From assembly GCF_000253295.1 (NCBI RefSeq), contig NC_015717.1, positions 2,852,001-2,916,000 on the forward strand: 64,000 nucleotides of DNA, read 5' to 3'. Positions 35,289 to 43,358 of the stretch are shown one piece after another. Position 1 is the stretch's first letter. Each line of letters opens with the position of its first letter. This DNA is from Hyphomicrobium sp. MC1 (GTDB lineage Bacteria > Pseudomonadota > Alphaproteobacteria > Rhizobiales > Hyphomicrobiaceae). Under the pieces are notes generated by a model. The model had not been told where the DNA came from and made no database searches. It worked only from the letters and a program-made list of their open reading frames with translations. The translations under genes and the position numbers were made by a program.

Positions 35289-37031
35289 TCAGTTGCCTGA
35301 GATCGCGTTCCAGAAATCACATTGATAATGCGCCCGGAATTGCGCGACGGATTGCGTCGACAGAGGGACGTCTTCGAGCAAATATTTGCCGGTGTTTCCC
35401 GTCGCGAGCTTGGGCCATGGCGTATTTCCCGTGCCGTTCGGATTTCCCGTGCTCGCAAAGTTTGTCCAAGCCGCCACCATTTGGTCCGATAGATTTTCTT
35501 CCTGCTGATTGAGATCTCGCGGCTGACCCGTCGTTTGATCGAGATTTACGCCGAGTTGGCCGCCATGCCACTTGTCGAAGACGAATTGGATGTCGATCGT
35601 ATGGGCCGCCAGCGGCTTGAAGCCTGGCATCTTGGGAAAATAATATGGGGCGTCCTGGTACGTGAAATCATAGGCGTAGCTCGGGACCTGGGAGGCGAGG
35701 CGTTCTAAAACATTTACTTCCTGGCACCGAACGGAATCGGTGGTGACCCGCGCATAGGCAAGCATCGGATCGCCGTTGTAATTGGAGAGCGGATATCGAG
35801 CGGCGGTTCCCGCCGGAATGGCTCCGCCTACGCAGAATGTGCACGGCGCGCCGGCTGCAACAGCGGCTGAATATTGAGCCGCTGTCATCGGCGTCTGCGG
35901 CGGCCCCGAAAAATACTGGGTGATGCCCGTGATGAAGGTCAGTTCATCGCGAGTTCCGCCGCCCATTATGGGCATCTTGTTGAAGCTTCCCGTATTGAAA
36001 GCTTGATCGGGTGTGCGGGGAATTATGTTGCCGTCGATGGATAGCATGCCGCTGCCGTAGCGCCCGTCCGCGTTCGTCGTTCCTTGCAATTGTAGAATGC
36101 GAGCAGCCGAGAGATCTCGAAGACATTTGGCAGTTTTCAAGTTCGAGCTAACGGAGCAGCCTGCCGCCTTCGCGAAGCTAACGCCGTGGCCTTCTGCCAC
36201 GTCCCTTGTCACGAAATTGCTCGCGAGAAATCCCGGCGAACTTTGCAAGATTGCGCGATTAAAAAGGCCGTTGCCGTAAGGAGAAATCATATTGGCGGCG
36301 GTATCCACCGCGCCGGCTGACTGTCCTCCCAGCGCTACTCGGTCGGGATCGCCGCCGAAAGCCGCGATGTTGCGCTGAACCCAGCGGAGCACAGCCTGCT
36401 GATCGAGAATGCCGTAGTTACCAGAGAGGTGGCCCTCTGAATCGATTGCAGGATGGGAAAAGAATCCAAACAGTCCCAGGCGATAATTTAGCGTGACGAC
36501 GACTGTCGGCACCCCATTGGGTCCCCCGCTCGCAAGTTTGCTCGCGTCGTAGTCGTTCGAGGCGCCGTCGACATTCGCCCCACCGTGGATCCACACCAAA
36601 ACCGGTCTCTTTTTGCCGTTCTTGGCCGCTCCGGCGGTAAACACGTTCAAATAGAGGCAGTCTTCACTCGTGCTAGAGGGGCCGGCAAACGCTCCAAGCT
36701 CTGTCACCTGCGAGCAGATCGGCGCGTATTGGGTCGCGTCGCGCACCTCCTGCCATCGCTTGACGGGCTGCGGCGGCTGCCATCGCAAGTTCCCAACGGG
36801 AGGCGCTGCATAGGGAACGCCCAGAAAAATATCGATGCCGTTTCGGACGAGACCACGCAGGCGTCCGTCGACGGTGCTGACAATGGGCCCCGAGCCCGCG
36901 CTGTTGTTGCCTTTCGCGTGGACGTCGGCCTTCGAGGTCAGCGGTGCAAACCCTGAGCATATGATACCGCCAAGCAGAATGCCGAGGAACTTGCCGTAGG
37001 CGTGCTTCATCTTTGCGCGATGCTTATTCAT
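35289..37031 (-). CDS. Exported type B carboxylesterase 3
   Basis: This 580-residue member of the same family as copies 1 and 2 is clearly older, with roughly 60 percent identity by eye. The signal peptide begins MNKHRAKMKHAYGKF (ATG 37010, MKHAYG, is an alternative start). The oxyanion motif is WIHGGAN, the nucleophile elbow is GGQSAG, and the histidine lies in AAHTIDIQFVFDKWHGG. It has no AraC gene next to it. It is convergent to the exported alpha/beta hydrolase and ends the island cargo. Confidence 0.92.
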   Translation of the reverse strand: MNKHRAKMKHAYGKFLGILLGGIICSGFAPLTSKADVHAKGNNSAGSGPIVSTVDGRLRGLVRNGIDIFLGVPYAAPPVGNLRWQPPQPVKRWQEVRDATQYAPICSQVTELGAFAGPSSTSEDCLYLNVFTAGAAKNGKKRPVLVWIHGGANVDGASNDYDASKLASGGPNGVPTVVVTLNYRLGLFGFFSHPAIDSEGHLSGNYGILDQQAVLRWVQRNIAAFGGDPDRVALGGQSAGAVDTAANMISPYGNGLFNRAILQSSPGFLASNFVTRDVAEGHGVSFAKAAGCSVSSNLKTAKCLRDLSAARILQLQGTTNADGRYGSGMLSIDGNIIPRTPDQAFNTGSFNKMPIMGGGTRDELTFITGITQYFSGPPQTPMTAAQYSAAVAAGAPCTFCVGGAIPAGTAARYPLSNYNGDPMLAYARVTTDSVRCQEVNVLERLASQVPSYAYDFTYQDAPYYFPKMPGFKPLAAHTIDIQFVFDKWHGGQLGVNLDQTTGQPRDLNQQEENLSDQMVAAWTNFASTGNPNGTGNTPWPKLATGNTGKYLLEDVPLSTQSVAQFRAHYQCDFWNAISGN

Positions 37032-37321
37032 GCTTTCCTCAGCATTCCAATGGAGCGCCGTCGGCTATCAGCCGGGTGCGCGCAGTCGACTCCCAATGGA
37101 GCACAAACATGCCTGCCGCTCTTGGCGGCTAGCGAACGGCCGTTGGAATCCGTGCATTAAAATGACTGGAGTTGGACATAAGGAACTGGCTCACTGAGCC
37201 AAGAGGTGGAAACCCCTCATCGACTGCCCTCACAAAGCCTGGCATTTGCATCCGAAGCCTGCTACTGAATAGAGCAGTAGCAGTCGGTATTATCGTTTGA
37301 AATCAATTTGTTACACCCCGC
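37032..37321. other. Spacer between carboxylesterase 3 and the right att copy
   Basis: These 290 bases upstream of carboxylesterase 3 carry its promoter presumably; I see no gene. The AATCAATTTG stretch near 37300 is AT-rich and lies against the att repeat. Confidence 0.5.
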
Positions 37322-37374
37322 CCCTACGAGGCGCCAATTCGAGCTAAGCCATTGATTTTATAGAAGCCATTGAG
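37322..37374 (+). repeat. attR-like copy of tRNA-Glu 3' end
   Basis: Matches 13571-13623 at 48 of 53 bases in the same orientation. The 5' half of the tRNA is missing, so this is a repeat of the 3' end only. An integrase remnant begins 34 bases downstream, the usual spacing between att and int in tRNA-targeting islands. Confidence 0.8.
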
Positions 37375-37407
37375 AAACAAGGGCTTTCTTTACTCGACTG
37401 CTACGAT

Positions 37408-37690
37408 TTGTTGCTACAAATCGAGCATGTCGGATATGGCCAAATATTCCTTCGTCGCTCCGGTTCCCAAAACTGGTATTATAAGTACGACGTCCCGAAA
37501 ATCGAGCGCCGGCGCCTCTCGTTGAAAAGCCGCATCCTGCTCGAAAACTACTATCTTCCCGGTGACCTCGAACGCGCCATCGCCGGCTTCGTCGATCACT
37601 ACAATCACGCCGCTACCACGAAAGCCTGGACAACCTCACCCCGACCGACGTCTACTTCGGACGAGGAGCCGTATCCTCAAACAACGTGAT
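37408..37690 (+). pseudogene. Integrase N-terminus fused to IS3-type transposase C-terminus (remnant)
   Basis: The 93-codon frame is a chimera. Residues about 10-31 (YGQIFLRRSGSQNWYYKYDVP) look like the N-terminus of tyrosine integrases with a DUF6538-like start. From about residue 35 the sequence is that of the C-terminus of an IS3-family orfB transposase (SLKSRILLENYYLPGDLERA, FVDHYNHAA). The expected continuation LTPTDVYFGRG is found in a shifted frame near 37637-37670, so there is a frameshift too. No transposase catalytic DDE core is left. Most likely an IS3 element inserted in the integrase of a second island and both then decayed. Confidence 0.75.
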
Positions 37691-37882
37691 GACATCAAGC
37701 GCCGCTAGCAATAACTCAGGCCGACCTCCCCGAACCATCATGTCGAACTGATCGCGGTTCGCTCCGTGCCAGACTTTCGTCTTCACCTTGAGCCAATCGC
37801 GTGTCCAGCCATGACGACACACCCGTTTGACCGGCGACCGCCATAGTGCTTTTCGGCGCGGACCATTTCATGCGTGTGAGCG
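37691..37882. other. Spacer after the integrase/IS3 remnant
   Basis: I see nothing recognisable in these 192 bases other than possible further transposase debris in the first part. Confidence 0.4.
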
Positions 37883-38902
37883 CTACTGAGGTGAGATCGT
37901 GATCGTGAGCGTGTCAGCATAGGGCCCCGCCACCAGTGTTTTGCTGTTGAGCTGGGGAACAATGGACACTGACAGCGTCCCTGATGGGAGGCTCCCGGAG
38001 GTGGACGCTGGACTACCCGACTCTTGCACGCCAGTCGCCGGATTAGTAGCGGTATCGACGGATGCGGAGGCACCCGAGAAGCTCGCCGACGCGCTGTAGT
38101 TTATGAAATTCTGGAGACCTGCTGCCGTGCTCGCTGTCGTCACGCCGCCATTCTGTGAGGTGAGCTGCAGTGACGACGGTGTATTGCAGACAGCATTGGC
38201 GTAGGACTTGTTGATCACTGCTGTCACCACTTGTCCGCCTGCCGTTACCGGAATCGTGGCGGTGTCTGCAGCGGGGTGAAACAGGCCGCCGATGGTGCAG
38301 GACTTGGCGACTTGCCCTGTGACGGTGAATGTTTGGCTCGACACTTGTCCTTGCAGAATTCCAGCAAGGGTGCTTGAGAAGACTCGGACCGTCAGATTGT
38401 CAAGATAACTGCCAGCCTGCTGAGGATCGATCGGTTGTGCGAGCGCCCACACTGTTCCTGAGACGGAAAAAGAGGCGATGCTCAAGGTTGACGCGGGAAA
38501 ATTCAAAAGCAGTGAGTTTGACTGGGCCGGAAGCCCACTGCCGGTGTAAAGCAGGCTATTGCCGCCGGAGGACGCCGACTGCAGCGTATATGGCATCGAA
38601 GCCGAACCGCCGGACGTGAGCGCCATTGATGCGGGCAAAGAAGAGCGGTTGAAGGCGACGGCGATCGCGCAGCCGCCGGCGAGGTCTCCCAGTGCTGCGA
38701 GATATGTGCCGCTCACAGTGATTGTGAGAGATTGCGGACTTGGCGCATTCGGCGGGGAATACGTTCCCGTGCTGATACTCAGAGGGCTGACAGAAGAGGA
38801 AAGAATTGCGCAGACCGCCTGAGCTTGTTGCGATCCACATGCGCAGGCAACCGCTATAGCGAAGCCTAGAAGTGCCGGACGGGATGTCGCTTTGATTTTC
38901 AT
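37883..38902 (-). CDS. Spore coat protein U-domain pilus tip adhesin (Csu type)
   Basis: This 339-residue exported protein has a signal peptide (MKIKATSRPALLGFAIAVA) and two SCPU-type pilin domains: one at about 30-190 (SISTGTYSPPNA, LSIASFSVSGTVWA) and one at about 195-339 (SCTIGGLFHPAADTATIPV, YADTLTITISPQ). The two-domain form suggests the tip adhesin of an archaic chaperone-usher pilus such as Csu. It overlaps the usher gene by four bases and is the last gene of the operon. Strand signature and the terminal ITISPQ fit donor-strand exchange. Confidence 0.85.
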   Translation of the reverse strand: MKIKATSRPALLGFAIAVACACGSQQAQAVCAILSSSVSPLSISTGTYSPPNAPSPQSLTITVSGTYLAALGDLAGGCAIAVAFNRSSLPASMALTSGGSASMPYTLQSASSGGNSLLYTGSGLPAQSNSLLLNFPASTLSIASFSVSGTVWALAQPIDPQQAGSYLDNLTVRVFSSTLAGILQGQVSSQTFTVTGQVAKSCTIGGLFHPAADTATIPVTAGGQVVTAVINKSYANAVCNTPSSLQLTSQNGGVTTASTAAGLQNFINYSASASFSGASASVDTATNPATGVQESGSPASTSGSLPSGTLSVSIVPQLNSKTLVAGPYADTLTITISPQ

Positions 38903-41580
38903 TTTGGATGGAGCGTTCCTGCTTTGAACAGGCCCTTCGTTCCCGCTGGGACGTCAAGGACAAACGTTGTCGGAGTTCCGTCAGTTTGCATTTCGATAAG
39001 CCAGCCTCCGGGCGCCAAACCGTCGGCACCGAAACGTCCGGCCGCATTCGTAAAAATCGTTACGGTTTTCTCGGGGTGGTTGACCGATCGCGCGACACCG
39101 CTCACCAGCGAAACCGGCTCTCCGTTCGCCAAAGCGAGCGTTCCATAAGCCGACACGGAGTAGTCGGAGCCAACTTCAAGGGCGTAACCGGCTTTGAACG
39201 GAGCATATGTATCGAAGGCCGCGGCACCGAGGCTGTATCCCGGCGGCAAATCATCGGCGTCCACGGGAATGGTATAAGGCGCATAAGCCGGCAGCGACGT
39301 TACCAATGCCGGTCCCCATCCGTCGGCAATCGCCTTTATATTCTCATTATCGCCAATGGTGATGTCATTGTTCTCTATTGACGGATGAGGATAGACAATC
39401 GCGAACGCATCTCCCGTTATAGGAGCTCCGATAGCGATCTTACCGTCTGCGAAGGCGATCGCCGTACCTACTTGTAAAGATGTTCTCTCTGGTCCCGGCT
39501 CGACGGCGAAGTTCGAGTACGAAATGCCCTCAAAGCCGGAATTCTGAATGATCCTGACCTGACCACGGTTCCCATAGTAACCCGCGCTCGCGCTCACAGA
39601 CGCCTGGGCGTTGTAGTCGCTATGCTGAACGTACACGCTCGTGTCCCAGCGACCGAGGCCGTTGCCCTGGCTGCGATAAGCCGAAACATCAGTCTGTGTA
39701 TCAATCGAGTCGTAGCCAGCAGTAACACTTGTAAAATCGTCGGGCCTATCAAATAGACGGACGCCGATGCGGAACTCGGGGCTGGGATCGCGCACGCGGT
39801 CGAGAGTAGCCAAGAAAGTTTCGTTGGAAACACCGACGGTCAAGCTGCCCGAAAGCGACCGGGTCAGTGGACGGGAGAACGTCACGTCGGCGCCATACCG
39901 ATCAGTGCTCCAATCATAGATCGATTGGCCGAATTCTGCGTTGTTGACGAACTGGTAGCGCGCGGAGAGCGCCATGGTCGTCTCGTTGCTGACGGGAGCT
40001 GACCACGTCGCGCTGAGGTTCAGCCAATAATTCCATTCGGGAAAGAGAATGCCGGTGTCCGCTGTGTTGATGTCGCCGGGAGAATGAAAATGAGGACTGC
40101 GGTACTCGCTCGAGAAGCGAAAGCTTTCACCGCTCGCAGCAAGTAGGCCCGCAAAGTTTACGACGCTCCAGTCCAACCCGAATGCTGCGCCTATTCCTGG
40201 CTGTCCTGCCGACATCGCGGTGCGCAGATTTACAAGGCCGATGCCGGTATCGACCAAAGCGCCTGTTCCAGCCATCGCGACGTATTTGTTTGCCTGAATG
40301 TCGCCCTCAGCAGTCACTGCGTCGTAGATGCCATAACGAAAATAGCCACTGGCCATGTAAAGGTCGGGAAGGTAATCCCGGCTTTCGTCGCGCAAGTATG
40401 ATGGTAGCCCTCCTGTGAGGCCCCATTCGCTTTTTCCGCGAGCCAGCAGGTTGGCGTCGAAGAATGCGGTAAATCGTACGGTTCGTTGCAAGCCTGCGTC
40501 GTTGGTGATGACGACATCGATATTGTTCGCACCCGTTGCCAATTGAAGATCGCGGAGATTGTACCTTCCTGGGTCCAGGCGGAGCTGTTGTTGAACGATT
40601 CCGTTGACGATTATCTCGACTTTGGAGGGCTGATTGATTGTGAAAGAGCCACCTCCTGCTGGTTCCAGCGTATCCCCTGGCGTCAGCTTGCGACTGGATT
40701 TCTCAAACGAGAAGCCGAGAAGCTCTGGAGACTGCTGAAACCCGATGCCGAGCGGTTCGACATCGCCAAGCTCGGAGCGAATTCGCTCGGCAGGCATATC
40801 ATAAACCAAGCGGGACATTTGGCGCTTGAAGCCGGGGGTATGCTGATAGGTGCAGATAGCCTGCGTCGGGCAGACGTTGACATCGACGGTTCCCGTCAGC
40901 ACGCCGCTATTCTCGAACACGAACTGACCAATTCGTACGGCAGAGTTCATTTCTAGCCTGCCGCTTGTATCGGCGCCCTCATGCGCCGGATAGCTCGTCT
41001 CCCACTGATGGTCGAGGCTCGCATAGAGGTTCACGTAGCCCGACGTGCGAGCCGGCTCGGCAAGTGTCGAGCTCAATGGCGCGCGACGCTGTTTCCCCAA
41101 AGAGATATCGGTCGTGGCCAACTGCGCGACGCGCGGTTTGAACTGCAGTTCTTGCAAGGGGCGATCAAAACGAATGTCAAACCCAGCTGCTTCCACGTCG
41201 GTCAGTGCGATAAAGTACCCCTTGGATGGAATGGCAGACAAATCTTCGCGGGATTTCCCGTCGAGCAGACTCGCCAGCATCGACATTATCGCGGAGCGGT
41301 TGATCAGCAGCGTGTCATCCGGATTAATTCGTATCGCGATGTCGCCCAGTTCTTTTCCATTGGTCGTGAGCGGCACCTCCATATCAATGGCTTTTCCTGT
41401 CGAGTTCAGGAGAGAAGAGATGGGCTTCGCGTATTCTATGGCGCCTGCGGGCGTGGCGCTCACGGCGAACGTACTACTCAGCATCACTACCAGGGTAATC
41501 TGCAGGGGCAGCAGCGATACGTACTGAAATATCCTTTGTCTCTTGCCGATACTTCGCGAGAATGGGGGTGTCGCAGACAC
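38899..41580 (-). CDS. Outer-membrane fimbrial usher (FimD/PapC family)
   Basis: The 893-residue usher forms the outer-membrane pore that assembles and exports pili. It has a signal peptide (about 1-47), an N-terminal periplasmic domain (EVPLTTNGKELGDIAIRI), the central beta barrel with a plug (FTINQPSKVEIIVNGIVQQ), and C-terminal domains (SLVSGVARSVNHPEKTVTIF, GLAPGGWLIEM). It matches the ushers found with SCPU pilins. It is preceded by the chaperone gene (9-base gap) on the same strand. Confidence 0.93.
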   Translation of the reverse strand: MSATPPFSRSIGKRQRIFQYVSLLPLQITLVVMLSSTFAVSATPAGAIEYAKPISSLLNSTGKAIDMEVPLTTNGKELGDIAIRINPDDTLLINRSAIMSMLASLLDGKSREDLSAIPSKGYFIALTDVEAAGFDIRFDRPLQELQFKPRVAQLATTDISLGKQRRAPLSSTLAEPARTSGYVNLYASLDHQWETSYPAHEGADTSGRLEMNSAVRIGQFVFENSGVLTGTVDVNVCPTQAICTYQHTPGFKRQMSRLVYDMPAERIRSELGDVEPLGIGFQQSPELLGFSFEKSSRKLTPGDTLEPAGGGSFTINQPSKVEIIVNGIVQQQLRLDPGRYNLRDLQLATGANNIDVVITNDAGLQRTVRFTAFFDANLLARGKSEWGLTGGLPSYLRDESRDYLPDLYMASGYFRYGIYDAVTAEGDIQANKYVAMAGTGALVDTGIGLVNLRTAMSAGQPGIGAAFGLDWSVVNFAGLLAASGESFRFSSEYRSPHFHSPGDINTADTGILFPEWNYWLNLSATWSAPVSNETTMALSARYQFVNNAEFGQSIYDWSTDRYGADVTFSRPLTRSLSGSLTVGVSNETFLATLDRVRDPSPEFRIGVRLFDRPDDFTSVTAGYDSIDTQTDVSAYRSQGNGLGRWDTSVYVQHSDYNAQASVSASAGYYGNRGQVRIIQNSGFEGISYSNFAVEPGPERTSLQVGTAIAFADGKIAIGAPITGDAFAIVYPHPSIENNDITIGDNENIKAIADGWGPALVTSLPAYAPYTIPVDADDLPPGYSLGAAAFDTYAPFKAGYALEVGSDYSVSAYGTLALANGEPVSLVSGVARSVNHPEKTVTIFTNAAGRFGADGLAPGGWLIEMQTDGTPTTFVLDVPAGTKGLFKAGTLHPK

Positions 41581-41589
41581 TGCGCATGC

Positions 41590-42327
41590 CTAGCGTCGAG
41601 GATCGAATTGAAGCCGGCACTGCACTGAGGTCGCGCCTGGTGGCAGAGGAACGGGCAATACGAAGCGTCGCCGATGGCCAGGCTGTACCAAGCCGATACC
41701 TATGAACTGCGCGAGTTCACCGCTCGATATTGTCTCAGACCAACTCCCACTCGATACTTGGACAACGGATTGCGGAAATAATGCATGGACGTTCGTCGGG
41801 TTTTCCACGGTGATGGCGGGATAATGTCGGCCGCCTTTGTCGGTTACGATGCTGTTGCCGACGACATTCAGCGCGGGTTGGCCTCGCGGGGGAGCGACGT
41901 TCACCATGACTCCAACGCTGAAAACCAGTTGGACGTCGTGGCGGCTCCCCGAGAGTTTGATTGGAATTTGATTGACGTAGAAAAAGAAACTCTCGCTTTT
42001 TTCGAGCAGTGGCTCTCCTAGCCATTGAAGACGAAAATTTTGCGTGGCGCCGGGAGGGATCAGCGCTTGCGGGGGCATTACAAGAAACTCGTCACCCGCG
42101 TTGGAAAGGTGCGGCACGCCACGTGGATCGAGGTTTGCTCTTTTGATGACGATCTCGACGGGAAGCGGAACTTCGCTGTCGTTGACGACGGTAATCACGC
42201 CGCGGCTCAGCCGTCCGGTCGACGACATTTCAATCTGCATCGGTGTGACCGTCATCGCTAATGACGGCGGGACCCCGCAGAATAGAAAGAAAAGATAGGC
42301 AGCGAAGCGCCGGCCGGGAAATCGCAT
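41590..42327 (-). CDS. Periplasmic pilus chaperone (PapD-like)
   Basis: This 245-residue chaperone caps pilin subunits by donor-strand complementation in the periplasm. After the signal peptide (about 1-24) there are two Ig-like domains. The N-terminal one contains MQIEMSSTGRLSRGVITVVN and the subunit-binding basic strands (FLVMPPQALIPPGATQNFRL), then FYVNQIPIKL. The C-terminal part has VENPTNVHALF. The family is the archaic chaperone branch. Positioned between the major pilin and usher. Confidence 0.9.
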   Translation of the reverse strand: MRFPGRRFAAYLFFLFCGVPPSLAMTVTPMQIEMSSTGRLSRGVITVVNDSEVPLPVEIVIKRANLDPRGVPHLSNAGDEFLVMPPQALIPPGATQNFRLQWLGEPLLEKSESFFFYVNQIPIKLSGSRHDVQLVFSVGVMVNVAPPRGQPALNVVGNSIVTDKGGRHYPAITVENPTNVHALFPQSVVQVSSGSWSETISSGELAQFIGIGLVQPGHRRRFVLPVPLPPGATSVQCRLQFDPRR

Positions 42328-42387
42328 TGAGTGCGCCCTATCATTGTCGTTCGATTTTTTTACTGAAGTGACGCGACTGGAATGCGC

Positions 42388-42924
42388 TTATTGAGGTGTC
42401 AAAAGTACCGTCAAGAGGTCTGAGTATGTTCCGCCAACGAGCGAGGATGAATTGGCTTCTGGATTAATGGTCACTTGGAGGGAGCCGGATCCCGCCGACA
42501 CGGGTTGTGCCGTTCCAGATTCCGTTCCGTTGGCCGTCGGAATTGTAGCTGTGTCGATGGTCGCCGTCGCGCTGTTCCATGTCGCTGACGCTTGATAGTC
42601 GATAATGTTGGTGTAGCCGGAAGGCGGGGTCGCAGTATTTTTTACGCCACCATTTTGAGACGTCAGCTGGATCGTTGAAGGAGCGTTGCAGATAACATTC
42701 GCGTAGGGCGCGTTAGCTGGCGTGATCGCTCCCGTGACCACATTGCCAGACGCATCAATCGGTATCGTGGCGGTATCGAGAGTGCCGGTCGAAGCTCCGT
42801 TGATCGTGCAAGCCTTATTGACTGTCGCCGTAATTTCGATTTGCTGTTGCGCGGCCTGGGAAAAGACAGGGCTTGCAGCGGCCATCGCTGCAACGACGAT
42901 GGCCCAAAACCGGATGGTGAGCAT
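42388..42924 (-). CDS. Major pilin, spore coat U-domain protein
   Basis: This 178-residue exported protein has a signal peptide (MLTIRFWAIVVAAMAAASP, cleavage near FSQA) and a single SCPU domain (ATVNKACTINGASTGTLDT, PYANVICNAPSTIQLTSQNG, YSDLLTVLLTPQ) with a Cys pair. ATG 42924 has AAGGTGACAAA upstream; the open frame runs on to 43254, but that part is not coding-like. It is the first gene of the pilus operon, as expected for the major subunit of a Csu-like fibre. Confidence 0.88.
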   Translation of the reverse strand: MLTIRFWAIVVAAMAAASPVFSQAAQQQIEITATVNKACTINGASTGTLDTATIPIDASGNVVTGAITPANAPYANVICNAPSTIQLTSQNGGVKNTATPPSGYTNIIDYQASATWNSATATIDTATIPTANGTESGTAQPVSAGSGSLQVTINPEANSSSLVGGTYSDLLTVLLTPQ

Positions 42925-43358
42925 TTTGTCACCTTGAAATGTATAAAAATACGATTCGATTACCATTAGAAGGTGCGATTGAACGATTAACGATGGGTTA
43001 ACTTGTTCGACGAGCTTTAAAGTCGCCCCTACCGCTTGGCGCTCAGAACCAAATGCTCTGGTTTCGGGTGACCGACTGGCTATCGCGCACGTCGCTACTG
43101 GATCAGCAGCGCGCCACCGGTAATGTGGCGGCGAGGAGCGTCCGCGCAATTTCAGCCGCAGCCTGCTCACTCGCCGATGAGAACGGGCTAGCGAAAATAT
43201 CTCATAGCTGCTGCGCTCCACCGAATAGCGACGGTCCAGGATGAAGGACCTCATCTCCGAACAACGCTCGGACAGTTGACGCTAGCTACGCCCCGGTGCG
43301 AGCAGTTTCGCACTTTGCAAGGTGACACGCTCGGCCTGAGCTGATTTCGACGAGACGT
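42925..43358. other. Spacer between the pilus operon and the MocR regulator
   Basis: I see no gene in these 434 bases. The pilus promoter should be in the left part (AT-rich around 42930-42970). A short perfect stem lies at 43296-43313 just downstream of the MocR stop. Confidence 0.55.
43296..43313 (-). terminator. Possible weak terminator after the MocR gene
   Basis: A perfect six-base stem GTGCGA-GCAGTT-TCGCAC lies 46 bases past the regulator stop. No T-run follows in the minus direction, so the call is uncertain. Confidence 0.3.

Larger units (their letters stand above)
13586..37374. mobile_element. Putative genomic island inserted at tRNA-Glu
   Basis: The segment is bounded by tRNA-Glu and by a second copy of its 3' end at 37322. 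Inside are AraC regulators, three exported carboxylesterases, an exported alpha/beta hydrolase and a full type II secretion locus; no housekeeping gene is seen. No intact integrase remains inside. The left att is followed only by about 200 bases of non-coding sequence that resembles the leader found before the integrase remnant on the right, suggesting that an integrase was lost. The element therefore appears immobile now. Composition differences were not computed. Confidence 0.65.

Noticed and set aside
42925..43254. N-terminal extension of the major pilin frame
   Set aside because: A strong ribosome site and signal peptide at 42924 mark the start, and the extension is Arg/Ser-rich without coding character.
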